A DNA stretch of 64,000 bases from UBA10205 sp964373815 (GTDB lineage: Archaea > Iainarchaeota > Iainarchaeia > Iainarchaeales > Iainarchaeaceae), in the NCBI GenBank assembly GCA_964373815.1, contig CAYJWI010000003.1, positions 10,252-74,251 on the forward strand. Direction: 5' to 3'. Below the pieces are notes generated by a model that was not told where the DNA came from, did no database searches, and was given only the letters and a program-made list of their open reading frames with translations. The position numbers were made by a program, and so were the translations under genes. Every line of letters begins with the position of its first letter. Positions within the stretch are counted from its first letter, which is position 1. Below are positions 17,103-25,343 of this stretch, piece by piece.

Positions 17103-17836
17103 CAGTCCACCTCGTCGAAGAGCTCGGATTTGTCGAGTATTATTATCCCATCATTCGTGATTTTTAGCGGCCTTAGCACTTCCATTATCTCTGTCTCCCT
17201 CATCTTCAGGACAGCGGCGCTCCTTATGAACCTGTTCTTTATCTTTGTGTGGTAGAGCAGTATCACTCCGTCCGCGACATATTCCTCGAGCCCGTAGAGC
17301 GAGCTGACCTTGTCTAGGGAGATCTCGTTTGTTATTACCGTGGTGACTCCTATCGCCTTGAGCATTTTTCCGAGCGAAACAATCCTCTTTCTGGCGTCCA
17401 GCTCCCTGTCAAAAAACAACCTGAAAATAACACCTGGGTCTATTATGACCCTTTTCGCGTTGATGGCTTTCACGTTGTCCTCGATTGCCGCCTTGAGCCT
17501 TTCAAAATCATAGAGCTCTACTGTAATGATTATGAGCTTTCTATCCTTTACAAATTTTGAGAAGTCCCAGCCGAACTGTATCGCGCCCTGGAATATTGTA
17601 TCCTCTGATTCCTCGAGGGACACATACACGGCGGTCTCGCCGTACTTTGTTATGCCCTCGAAAATGAACTGCCAGCACAGTACGGTTTTTCCGCTTCCAG
17701 GGTCGCCGCTCAGCACCACAAGGTTGCCCCTAGGGATCCCGCCGTCCATCATTTCATCAAGGCCGGGCACTCCGGATTTCGCCCTTTCAATGATGTGCCT
17801 CTGCGAAGTCTGCGATGCCTTTGTTTTTTCCGCCAT
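17102..17836 (-). CDS. KaiC-like RecA-superfamily ATPase
   Basis: A 244-residue single-domain KaiC-type ATPase. It has SGVPGLDEMMDGGIPRGN, the Walker A GDPGSGKT near residue 46, the KaiC acidic pair in VSLEESEDTI near residue 75 and the Walker B RVIIDPG near residue 130. These archaeal proteins act in signalling, archaellum assembly or DNA transactions; which one cannot be read from the sequence. The ATG at 17836 is preferred over a GTG at 17845. It lies 20 nt after the 187-residue repeat-motif gene and overlaps the Walker-less partner downstream. Confidence 0.8.
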   Translation of the reverse strand: MAEKTKASQTSQRHIIERAKSGVPGLDEMMDGGIPRGNLVVLSGDPGSGKTVLCWQFIFEGITKYGETAVYVSLEESEDTIFQGAIQFGWDFSKFVKDRKLIIITVELYDFERLKAAIEDNVKAINAKRVIIDPGVIFRLFFDRELDARKRIVSLGKMLKAIGVTTVITNEISLDKVSSLYGLEEYVADGVILLYHTKIKNRFIRSAAVLKMRETEIMEVLRPLKITNDGIIILDKSELFDEVD

Positions 17837-17856
17837 AAAAACCACTTGAACCAGCG

Positions 17857-18420
17857 CTATTTTTTCCCTTTCTTCTGCGCTTCCTTTTCCAAGATTTCCC
17901 TTTCCAGCTCCTCTAGCTTTTCCTCCACTTTTGAAAGTTTCTGTATTATGAACTCTTCTTGCAGCGCAAGGTTTCTGCCAGCGTCTTTCCTGTCAAGCGC
18001 AGAGTACGCAATTATTTCCTTAACTTTTTCCCTTCCTCCGCTGCGAAGCTTTGGCACATAGGTCTTCGAGTTTGCGACTGGCGTGTATTGCTCGGCTCCC
18101 GGAAGGGGTATTTTCCCGCCCAGCGGTGAGTGCGCTATTATTTCCTTAACTTTTTCCCTTCCGCCTTTGCGCAGCCTTGGTATGAAAGTTTTTTCCGCCT
18201 TCGGGAGCTCATTTTTCAGCGCTTGGATTATTTTTTCCCCATCCTCCCGGATTGCGGTTTTTTTCCTTTCAGCCGGCGAGACCTCTTCGAGTATTTTGAG
18301 CGCCTCGGATTTTGAAAACCCGAGTTCCTGCACGCCAAGTATGATGTCCTCGCGCGATGAGCCCTTGTCCACGAGCTTTTTGGCCGCCTTTACGAGCGCC
18401 TCCTTTTTTGCTTCCGTCAT
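17857..18420 (-). CDS. Helical protein with duplicated GGREKVKEI motif
   Basis: 187 residues. The N-terminus (residues 1-50) resembles a UBA-like or three-helix segment (LVDKGSSREDIILGVQELG). The middle carries two copies of a motif of the form PRLRKGGREKVKEIIAHS, about 44 residues apart, then a C-terminal coiled coil. No family recognised. The ATG at 18420 has both a GAGGAG site 7 nt upstream and a TTTAAAA centred about 27 nt upstream, so it could be leadered or leaderless. It heads the operon with the KaiC-like ATPase and its inactive partner. Confidence 0.7.
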   Translation of the reverse strand: MTEAKKEALVKAAKKLVDKGSSREDIILGVQELGFSKSEALKILEEVSPAERKKTAIREDGEKIIQALKNELPKAEKTFIPRLRKGGREKVKEIIAHSPLGGKIPLPGAEQYTPVANSKTYVPKLRSGGREKVKEIIAYSALDRKDAGRNLALQEEFIIQKLSKVEEKLEELEREILEKEAQKKGKK

Positions 18421-18473
18421 TAGCAACTCCTCATTTCCCTTTCTTTTAAACTTATCCAATCCAAAAAAAAGCC

Positions 18474-19835
18474 TCAGAGACTGAACCTCTTGCCCGAAAA
18501 GCTTTCGATTTCGCGCAAAAAGGTTTCCTTCACGCTTTCGAGGTCCTTGCCCGTTTTTCCCTCGAACCTTATTATGAGCTTTGGCTGTGTGTTCGATGCC
18601 CGTACAAGTCCCCAGCCGTTTGCAAAAACAACCCTCGCTCCGTCCACATTAATTACCTTGTACTTTGCTGCAAAGTGCGCTTTCGCCTTCTCCACAAATT
18701 CAAATTTTTCGCTGTCCGCAAAATTGACCCTGTACTCGGGAGAGGAAGCGTACTGCGGCATTTCCGCTGCGAGTTCGCTCATTTTTTTCCCGGACTTAGA
18801 AAGTATTTCTAGTATTCTAACAGCCGCGAGCAGTGCATCGTCAAAGCCGTACCATTTTTCGGTAAAGAACATGTGACCAGACATTTCTCCAGCGAGCTGG
18901 GCCTTCTCTTCTTTCATTTTCGCCTTGATGAGGCTATGCCCCGTCTTCCACATTATGGGCTTTCCGCCCTTTGCCTTTATCCAGTCCCCGAGCGCCTGCG
19001 TGCACTTGACTTCGAAAATTATTTTCGCGCCTTTTTCCCTTCCCAATAAATCCTTTGCGAAAACGCCAAGCAGCCTATCCCCATAGAGCAGTTTCCCCTT
19101 TTCATCCACCACCCCAATCCTGTCAACGTCCCCGTCGAACGCAATCCCTATGTCCGCCTTTTGCTTGAGCACTTCTTTCCCCAAATCCTTAACGTTCTTC
19201 TCATCCACGGGGTCCGGCAAATGGTTAGGGTAGGAGGGGATTTTTTTGCAGTAGAGGCAAATGGGCTCGATTCCTGCCATGCGCAAAAGCTTCGGCGCGA
19301 GCTCGGACGCCATCCCGTTCCCCGCATCTATTACGACTTTCAGCTTCCCAGAAATTTTGACGGAGGAGCTTATTTCGTGCAAATACTCCTGCTCAAGGTT
19401 TGCCTCCCGCATTTTTCCCGCTCCCTGTGCGAACTTTCCTTTCTGCGCCGTTTGCAGTATTTCCTGTATTTTTTCCCCGTAAATCGCATCCTTTCCAATC
19501 ATCACCTTAAAGCCGTTGAACTCGGGAGGGTTGTGCGATGCGGTAACGCTTATGCCGCCATCTGTTCCGAGCTTGTGCACCGCGTAGTAAAGAAGCGGGG
19601 TTGGTATTTCGCCAATGTAGATAACATCCGTTCCCGTGCTCAAAATCCCTTTAAGCAGTTCTTTGAGTATGCGCGGCCCGCTTGTGCGGTTGTCCCTGCC
19701 CACAGCCACCTTTTTGCCGCCGCCTTTGGCAACCATTGTGCCAAATGCCTTGCCTATCAGCTCCGCGGTCTTTGCGTCAATGTCGCGTTCGGCAATTCCG
19801 CGTATGTCGTACTCCCTGAATATTTCCGGGTTCAT
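18474..19835 (-). CDS. Phosphomannomutase/phosphoglucomutase
   Basis: Interconverts hexose 6- and 1-phosphates for sugar-nucleotide and glycan synthesis. The 453 residues carry the N-terminal FREYDIRGIAERDI, the phosphoserine loop GGISVTASHNPPEFNGFK near residue 95, the metal loop AFDGDVDRIGVVDEKG near residue 234, the sugar-binding GEMSGHMFF near residue 317 and a C-terminal phosphate loop (RASNTQPKLIIRFEG). A TATA-like TTTAAAA about 27 nt before the ATG suggests leaderless expression. Confidence 0.92.
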   Translation of the reverse strand: MNPEIFREYDIRGIAERDIDAKTAELIGKAFGTMVAKGGGKKVAVGRDNRTSGPRILKELLKGILSTGTDVIYIGEIPTPLLYYAVHKLGTDGGISVTASHNPPEFNGFKVMIGKDAIYGEKIQEILQTAQKGKFAQGAGKMREANLEQEYLHEISSSVKISGKLKVVIDAGNGMASELAPKLLRMAGIEPICLYCKKIPSYPNHLPDPVDEKNVKDLGKEVLKQKADIGIAFDGDVDRIGVVDEKGKLLYGDRLLGVFAKDLLGREKGAKIIFEVKCTQALGDWIKAKGGKPIMWKTGHSLIKAKMKEEKAQLAGEMSGHMFFTEKWYGFDDALLAAVRILEILSKSGKKMSELAAEMPQYASSPEYRVNFADSEKFEFVEKAKAHFAAKYKVINVDGARVVFANGWGLVRASNTQPKLIIRFEGKTGKDLESVKETFLREIESFSGKRFSL

Positions 19836-20021
19836 CCAAGAAAAAAGGTCGGAAGCCTTTTTTAAAGCCTCTTGCCCCCTGCAAGCCTTTTCTTTTTTTT
19901 GGCGGCAGCTCTGGTTTGCGGCAAAAGCCGTTCCATGCCTTTTCTTTTTTTTGCCGCTTTGCCTTTTTTGCCAAAACCACCCTACGACCCCTTTTTATTT
20001 TTTTAACAGCATCTCTTGTTC

Positions 20022-20606
20022 ATGCTTGTAGGAATTACCGGCGGCATCGCATCCGGAAAGTCGACCTTGCTCGGCATTTTCAGAGAGGAGGGCTTTGGCA
20101 CTTTTGATGCGGATGCAGTGGTTCAGCGCCTTTACAACAACCCGAAGATTATCCGCCTGATAGGCCTAGAGTTCGGGGGCGGAATAATTTCGCAGGGAAA
20201 GGTCGACAGGAAAATGCTCGCACGCCTCGTTTTCGCTGACCATGAAAAGCTGGCAAGGCTCAACTCTATTGTGCACCCCCTTGTGAGGAAAAAAATACGC
20301 GGGATATCAAATTCGGGAAAAATAGTGTTCGTGGAGGTGCCGCTGCTCTTTGAGGCCAAGTTCGACAACCTGTTCACCAAAATAATTTTGGTCAAATCCT
20401 CCTCCGAAACCGCACTCAAGAGGGCGCTTGCAAAAGGCCTCTCGCCAGAGGATTTCGGAGAGAGGTCTGCATTCATGCTGCCTTTTGCGGCCAAGGAAAA
20501 GCTTGCAGATTTTGTGGTTGATTCCAACTGTCCGGTTTCCGCCCTGAAGGCTAGGGCGCAAGCAATATCAAAAGAATTGCTGGCAATTAGTCCGAAGGTG
20601 GGATGA
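20022..20606 (+). CDS. coaE: Dephospho-CoA kinase, bacterial type
   Basis: Phosphorylates the ribose 3'-OH of dephospho-CoA, the last step of CoA synthesis. The 194-residue P-loop kinase has LVGITGGIASGKST at its N-terminus, DADAVVQRLY near residue 29 and the HPLVRKKIR motif near residue 84, all as in bacterial and eukaryotic CoaE. Characterised archaea use an unrelated GTP-dependent enzyme. The start at ATG 20022 is supported by a T/A-rich box about 26 nt upstream. Its TGA overlaps the ATG that opens the CoaD frame. Confidence 0.9.
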   Translation: MLVGITGGIASGKSTLLGIFREEGFGTFDADAVVQRLYNNPKIIRLIGLEFGGGIISQGKVDRKMLARLVFADHEKLARLNSIVHPLVRKKIRGISNSGKIVFVEVPLLFEAKFDNLFTKIILVKSSSETALKRALAKGLSPEDFGERSAFMLPFAAKEKLADFVVDSNCPVSALKARAQAISKELLAISPKVG

Positions 20607-20638
20607 TGAATTCTGGGAAAATAGAGGGAGGGCTGAAA

Positions 20639-21112
20639 GTGAAGGCAGTCTACCCCGGCACTTTCGACCCATTCACCTTTGGCCATCTTGATGTCATAAA
20701 GCGCGGCCTGCGGCTCTTCGGCTCTGTCGTGGTCGGGGTTGCCGAGAACAAGTCCAAAAAGCCGATTTTCTCGGGCAAGGAACGAGTTGAGATGATCAAG
20801 GAGTGCCTCGCGGGTCTTGAAGGGGTAGAGGTGAAGCTCTTTGGTTCGCTGCTCGTTGATTTCGTGAAAAAGGAAGGCTGCTCGGTTGTCCTGCGCGGCC
20901 TGCGCGAGACCAGCGATTTTCCTTCAGAATTCCAGCACGCGATAGTGAACCGCCTGCTTGCAAGCGAGATAGAGACGATTTTCGTGATGACAAACCCGGA
21001 GCATTTTTACGTAACCTCGAGCATTGTAAAGGAAGTCGCGGCCTATGGAGGGGATGTGGCAAAATTCGTCCCAGGCCCTGTTGCTAGGCGGATTAATGCG
21101 AAGTTCCGCTAG
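20639..21112 (+). CDS. coaD: Phosphopantetheine adenylyltransferase, bacterial type
   Basis: Transfers AMP to 4'-phosphopantetheine to give dephospho-CoA. It has the nucleotidyltransferase motif YPGTFDPFTFGHLDVI, the KKPIFSGKERVEMI segment, VLRGLRETSDFPSEFQHA and the C-terminal VTSSIVKEVAAYGGD. These are signatures of the bacterial CoaD, not the archaeal COG1019 form. I start at GTG 20639, which follows a GGGAGGG ribosome site and gives the family-standard N-terminus; an ATG at 20603 overlapping the coaE stop is the alternative. With coaE it forms a two-gene unit. Confidence 0.9.
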   Translation: MKAVYPGTFDPFTFGHLDVIKRGLRLFGSVVVGVAENKSKKPIFSGKERVEMIKECLAGLEGVEVKLFGSLLVDFVKKEGCSVVLRGLRETSDFPSEFQHAIVNRLLASEIETIFVMTNPEHFYVTSSIVKEVAAYGGDVAKFVPGPVARRINAKFR

Positions 21113-21180
21113 GGCTAAATAGGCCAAAAACCCCGGAATAGCTTTAAATAGTACAATGATTCCATATTATTGCAACTTTT

Positions 21181-21198
21181 TCGGGGCAAAATCCCCGA
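21181..21198 (+). promoter_or_regulatory. 5'-UTR hairpin of the pilin mRNA
   Basis: TCGGGG and CCCCGA pair across a 6-nt loop. A TATA-like CTTTAAATA (about 21141-21149) puts the transcript start near 21172, so the hairpin would lie close to the 5' end of a leader of about 50 nt that also holds a strong GGGAGG ribosome site 8-13 nt before the pilin ATG. Such a leader is unlike the mostly leaderless genes here and suggests a stable, heavily translated mRNA. Confidence 0.5.
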
Positions 21199-21221
21199 TA
21201 GACCAAAAGGGAGGATGAAAA

Positions 21222-21662
21222 ATGTTTTTGAAAGGTAAGAAGGGTCAGTCGGCCTTGGAATACCTGATGACCTATGGCTGGGCGCTCGTCGTCATAGTCA
21301 TAGTCGTTGCTGCTTTGGTCTTCCTGATTAATCCAAGTCAGGTAGGCGCAGAGAGCTGCACAGGGTTTTCAAAGATGCCTATAACCAACTTCAAGTTCAG
21401 CACAACCGGCCTTCAATATGAAGTGACGAACGAAACAGGAAGGGCGCTAACCAACGTCCAGTTCAGCGCTACATTCACGAACGGCGGAAGCACCACTTCA
21501 GTAGTTGATGCAAACACAACGATAGCGGCAAATGCCTCATCGAGCGTTGCATTCACAGGCCAGTCTTTCGCACCAGGATCGGTGACTGCAGACCTGACCG
21601 TGGTATACAGCGACGGCACCTATACAAGGAGCATAACAGGAACTTGCAGGGGCGCAGTTTAA
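21222..21662 (+). CDS. Archaeal type IV pilin, class III signal peptide
   Basis: 146 residues. The leader MFLKGKKG is followed by QSALEYLMTYGWALVVIVIV, the archaeal prepilin-peptidase site (cut after Gly, QxSxEY rule) and the hydrophobic pilin helix. The globular domain is Thr/Ser/Asn-rich with several N-glycosylation sequons and two Cys (residues near 46 and 143). Strong ribosome site, structured leader and a perfect downstream terminator hairpin suggest the major pilin. The assembly genes lie just downstream on the other strand. Confidence 0.9.
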   Translation: MFLKGKKGQSALEYLMTYGWALVVIVIVVAALVFLINPSQVGAESCTGFSKMPITNFKFSTTGLQYEVTNETGRALTNVQFSATFTNGGSTTSVVDANTTIAANASSSVAFTGQSFAPGSVTADLTVVYSDGTYTRSITGTCRGAV

Positions 21663-21679
21663 GCAATTTGATATAACAA

Positions 21680-21720
21680 TAATTGGAATCCTCCCCCGGG
21701 TTCCAATTACCATTTTTTTT
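21680..21720 (+). terminator. Hairpin plus T-run after the pilin gene
   Basis: TAATTGGAA (21680-21688) pairs exactly with TTCCAATTA (21701-21709) around a GC-rich loop, followed by eight T at 21713-21720. It begins 18 nt after the pilin stop. Confidence 0.75.
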
Positions 21721-21838
21721 ACCCAGTTTATGCTGCGCCATGCTCCAAAGCGGTTTTTTAGCCTAAAAAGCAAAATCCCAAATGCATTAGTACGCTTCTC
21801 AGGCGTACTTGGCTAGGAACCCGCAAAGCACTATATTT

Positions 21839-21932
21839 TATAGCAGACCATGAAAGTTTTTTCGGCATTTATGGTGGTCTGCTAGACAGCAAACCCTGAA
21901 AATTTACCGAATCATTTTCATGGTTTGCTATA
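21839..21932. repeat. Double-hairpin dispersed element, copy 1
   Basis: A 94-bp unit bounded by TATAGCA and TGCTATA. The left hairpin has 10-bp arms TAGCAGACCA/TGGTCTGCTA (21841-21850, 21875-21884). The right one has arms AGCAAACC/GGTTTGCT (21888-21895, 21922-21929), extending to 16 nt with one mismatch. A homologous unit lies at 53454-53546, with matching loops in the reverse orientation. It occupies the intergenic space between the pilin terminator and the end of the pilus operon. It is likely a REP/BIME-like or non-autonomous mobile element, or a structured RNA. Confidence 0.75.
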
Positions 21933-21945
21933 GATTTATCCGCCA

Positions 21946-22941
21946 CTAAACAAGGTTCCCGAATACACCGACCAAGAGCGCCCTTACCGCGAAAAAGACC
22001 ACGAATGCGGCAATCACGAGCGGGACAATGTATTTCACGCCGTTTATCTCCTTGCCAGTGTTGATTACCCCTATCGTTATGCAGGAAAATATGGTGGTGA
22101 TGAAAAGCGTGACCATTGAAAAGGTGAGTATGAAATCGGTTGTGGCAGCAGAGTCCGAGCGCCCTCCTGTAAACCCCTTTATGAGCCCGAAGTTCGAGGA
22201 TGTGGGAAGGCTCGCCACGTCAATTGTGGGCGTTGTGCTGATCTGCTTTGTGAGCACCTCGACTATGAAAGAGCTTATCCCGAAAAGCACCGGGGCGCCA
22301 AAAACCGCCGCAAAAAGTATAAGTAAAATGTAGATGGAGATGTTTGCGTTGGCTTCCTCCTCAAGCGACTGCTGGCTCTTCAAATCATCAGAGAGGCGGA
22401 ATAGCAGGTCGGCAATCTGCCCCCCGCTCCTAATGCCCCTTGAAATAAGCCACATTGTCTTTGAAAGCACGCTCGAGTTTATGCCCTCGCTTATCCCGTT
22501 TAGCGCGTTCTCCATCCTCTCGCCCGAGGCAATCCTCTTGCTCGCGTTCTTCAGTTCAAGTTCTAGCGGCCCGAACTCCGGCCTTCCCGCGACAAAGAGT
22601 GATTTTTCTGTGGTAAGGCCGCTTTTCATGTTCGAAGCAATTAGCTGGAGCGCGTCGGGGAGGATTGATTCGACGAATTTTCCCTTGCTCTCCGAACTGA
22701 TCTTTAGCAAAAGGTATGCGGTGAAAATAATCCCCACAAAGGAAACAGGGAAGCCTACAAGTGGGCTTATTGCGAAAAAAAGGAACGCGTTCGCCGCTAT
22801 CCCGATTGAAAGCAGGGCACTGAAGAGCACAAGAAACCCCGCGAACTTGCGCACATCGATCTGTATGTGGTTGTAGGCGAACTGCCTGCCAAGGCCCTGC
22901 ATTATCCCTTTTGGTATCAGCGCCGAAACCCTTGTATACAT
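21946..22941 (-). CDS. Type II secretion F-domain membrane protein (TadC-like)
   Basis: 331 residues. Membrane platform protein of the archaeal pilus. It has hydrophobic segments near residues 35-80 and near 200-230, 265-290 and 300-325, and a T2SSF cytoplasmic domain with SNMKSGLTTEKSLF and MWLISRGIRSGGQIADLL. It follows the first F-domain gene directly (TGAATG), so the pair probably forms the heteromeric inner-membrane base of the pilus. Confidence 0.85.
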   Translation of the reverse strand: MYTRVSALIPKGIMQGLGRQFAYNHIQIDVRKFAGFLVLFSALLSIGIAANAFLFFAISPLVGFPVSFVGIIFTAYLLLKISSESKGKFVESILPDALQLIASNMKSGLTTEKSLFVAGRPEFGPLELELKNASKRIASGERMENALNGISEGINSSVLSKTMWLISRGIRSGGQIADLLFRLSDDLKSQQSLEEEANANISIYILLILFAAVFGAPVLFGISSFIVEVLTKQISTTPTIDVASLPTSSNFGLIKGFTGGRSDSAATTDFILTFSMVTLFITTIFSCITIGVINTGKEINGVKYIVPLVIAAFVVFFAVRALLVGVFGNLV

Positions 22942-23841
22942 TCAATCGCCCAGAAGCGTAGGCCTTGAGGATTTTATTATCCCAAGGAACATGAACTGCC
23001 CCAATACTATAAAGCCAAGCATCCCCCAGAAAATCTGCTCGCTTATCGCAATCTGCGGGAAAGTGGAAAGTATTATGAGAAAAGTGAGCCCCAGCGCGGG
23101 TATTATCGCGCCGAGCATCATGTAGAGCAATGAAAGCAGTTTTAGTGAGTTGCCGTATTTCCTTACCTGGTTCCCTTTCTCTTTCGAGAGCTGCTCTACA
23201 AGCGCCTCCATTATCTGGCTAGTGTCAGAGCCGGCCCTGAGGCCATTCACCAGCTGCCATATGGCCCTGCGGAAGTATATGGAAGGGTTGTTTTCGCCGA
23301 GCTCCTCGAGCGCCTCGTTCTGGAAAGAGCCCGTCTCTATTTTTTCCACCGCTTTCTTGAATTCCTTGCTCACCTGCCCGTTATCCCCCTCCCCGACAAT
23401 GTTTATCGCATCAAACAGCGTTACCCCGGACTTTATTTCCACAAGTATTGTGCGCAGCGCGAACACGAGGTTCCTCTCAAGGTCCCTTATTTTTTTCTTT
23501 ATGAGTATTCTCGGGTAAAAGAGCAGTTGCACCAGCACGAGAATCGGCAAAGCAAACCCTATGAGGGCTGCCGCCTTGAGCGCGTTTTCCGGGGAGAACC
23601 TCTGCGCGAACGCATAGGTGGCAAAAAACGCGAACACAAAGTAGAAGAGGCAGAGGAAAACCATTATGCCACCATAAGCTTCCGCGCTTATCCCTATTTC
23701 CGCGAGCCCAAGCTCGCGCTTTAGCGAGGGAAAAATTTTTGCGATTGCGCCACCAGGGCCCCTCAACTTTCCCGCAATTTTGAGTGTGAGTGGCATTGGC
23801 AGCGGGCACATCGGGATTTTCGGGGCTTTGCGCTCGCTCAT
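22942..23841 (-). CDS. Type II secretion F-domain membrane protein (TadB-like)
   Basis: 299 residues with the T2SSF signature VEIKSGVTLFDAINIV and RAIWQLVNGLRAGSDTSQIMEAL, and two pairs of membrane helices (about residues 55-115 and 235-290). Pilus platform protein. Its ATG overlaps the TGA of the ATPase gene by 4 nt. It is the first of the two tandem F-domain genes. Confidence 0.85.
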   Translation of the reverse strand: MSERKAPKIPMCPLPMPLTLKIAGKLRGPGGAIAKIFPSLKRELGLAEIGISAEAYGGIMVFLCLFYFVFAFFATYAFAQRFSPENALKAAALIGFALPILVLVQLLFYPRILIKKKIRDLERNLVFALRTILVEIKSGVTLFDAINIVGEGDNGQVSKEFKKAVEKIETGSFQNEALEELGENNPSIYFRRAIWQLVNGLRAGSDTSQIMEALVEQLSKEKGNQVRKYGNSLKLLSLLYMMLGAIIPALGLTFLIILSTFPQIAISEQIFWGMLGFIVLGQFMFLGIIKSSRPTLLGD

Positions 23842-25343
23842 AGGAAATCAGGCCTCTTGTTCTGCTCTACAAACTTCATTACTTCGTTTTGTTCGATATA
23901 GTATTTAGCCATTACCTTTCCGACATCATTGATGCTGCGCAGCTCGTTTTTCACGAGCCACTCCAAAACTTTTTTCTTGCCGATAAGTTCCTTGTTTATT
24001 TCATCGTAAGTGAGGCCAGTGTGCATCGAGAGCTCGTCATATAGCCTTATGCTTTCAGAGTCCTTTCCTATGCTATCATTCCCCGCCCTCCACCTGTAAA
24101 GGGTATTTGCTTTGAGGGTTTCCTCATTCCCCCTCTTCTCCGGGATGAACTCTGAGACCTGCAAAACCCTCCTTACACCAAGCCTCCTGTTCCTGAACAT
24201 AACTACATTGAGGTGCACGGAATCAAGTACCGTGGGCGGGATGTTTATCGGCGGGTTTGTGAACCTTCTTATCGTCTCCTCCGCGGTGTTCGCATGGAAC
24301 GTCGTGTAAACACTGTGGCCTGTGTGCATTGCCTCGAACATCACTTCCGCTTCGCTCTGCCTTCTTGTTTCGCCAATTATAATCCGATCAGGCCTCTGCC
24401 TCAAGCTGTTTACAAGCAAGTCAAGCATGTTGACTCCGCCCCTGCCTTCGGCGTTCGGCTCTCTTGTGGTCATGGGCACCCAGTGGAGGAAATCCGGCAA
24501 AATAAGTTCGCGCGTATCTTCAATAGTTATTACGCGGTGGTTTGCCTGCACAAAAGGGAGGCAGACATTGAGAAAGCTTGTTTTTCCGGAAGCTGTTCCG
24601 CCTGAAAGTATCATGTTCAGCTCGAACTGCATTGCGAGCCATATAAGCGCCATCACTTCGCTCGTGGTTGTCCGGTTATTTATCAAATCAGTTACTGTCC
24701 AAGGGTCCCTTCTGAACCTTCTGATGGTGATGGTGTTCCCTTTCCCGCTTATGGGGAAAAGGGTGGCGTTTGCCCTATCGCCCGTGATGAGGTGCGTGTC
24801 CAGCAGGGGATTGAGGATTGTTATCTGCTTTCCGCCCCTTCTTGCCATGATGTTTGCGTAGTTTTGTATCTGCTCCTCGTTGTCAAGCATCACGTTTGTC
24901 TTGAGCCAGCCGAACTCCTTGTGATAGACCCACACGGGCTCCGCCGCATTGTTCACGACTATTTCTTCAAGGTTCCCATCGGAGAGCAGGAACTCTATTT
25001 TCCCAAGGCCGAGCATTTCATTTAGCAAAATCCCTATTATGGAGTCTTTTGTGAACTGATCCTCGTGCCCGAGCTCTTTTTTGAGTATGGTTTCCGCCTT
25101 TGCGCGGAACTGCTCCTTTAGCAGTTCTATGAACTTGGGGTCAAGGAACTTCTCGGCCTTTATGCTAGAATCGGTTATCAGCTCGCGTTTCAGGTTTTCC
25201 AGAAGCGCCTTTGTCCCGGCCCCGTACTCCGGGATGTCTAGCAAATACCCGCGCACATAGTCGCCCTGCCTGTAAACTATTTTCACGGGGAACTTTATCC
25301 CCTCGGATTCCACTTCGTACTCCTTTAGCAGTTTGTCAGGCAT
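23838..25343 (-). CDS. Pilus assembly ATPase (type II/IV secretion, TadA/VirB11-like)
   Basis: A 501-residue hexameric ATPase that powers pilin assembly. The N-terminal domain precedes a core with Walker A ILSGGTASGKTSFLN near residue 243, an Asp box ITIEDTRELILP, the Walker B region RPDRIIIGETRRQSEAEVMFEAMHTGH and the His box TTFHANTAEETIRR. The gene overlaps the coiled-coil gene upstream by 8 nt and the F-domain gene downstream by 4 nt, so the whole cluster is one operon. Confidence 0.93.
   Translation of the reverse strand: MPDKLLKEYEVESEGIKFPVKIVYRQGDYVRGYLLDIPEYGAGTKALLENLKRELITDSSIKAEKFLDPKFIELLKEQFRAKAETILKKELGHEDQFTKDSIIGILLNEMLGLGKIEFLLSDGNLEEIVVNNAAEPVWVYHKEFGWLKTNVMLDNEEQIQNYANIMARRGGKQITILNPLLDTHLITGDRANATLFPISGKGNTITIRRFRRDPWTVTDLINNRTTTSEVMALIWLAMQFELNMILSGGTASGKTSFLNVCLPFVQANHRVITIEDTRELILPDFLHWVPMTTREPNAEGRGGVNMLDLLVNSLRQRPDRIIIGETRRQSEAEVMFEAMHTGHSVYTTFHANTAEETIRRFTNPPINIPPTVLDSVHLNVVMFRNRRLGVRRVLQVSEFIPEKRGNEETLKANTLYRWRAGNDSIGKDSESIRLYDELSMHTGLTYDEINKELIGKKKVLEWLVKNELRSINDVGKVMAKYYIEQNEVMKFVEQNKRPDFL

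Noticed and set aside
21789..21809. AGTACGC/GCGTACT 7-bp hairpin before the double-hairpin element
   Set aside because: A single short hairpin with no second copy and no clear position relative to a gene; kept out of the feature list.
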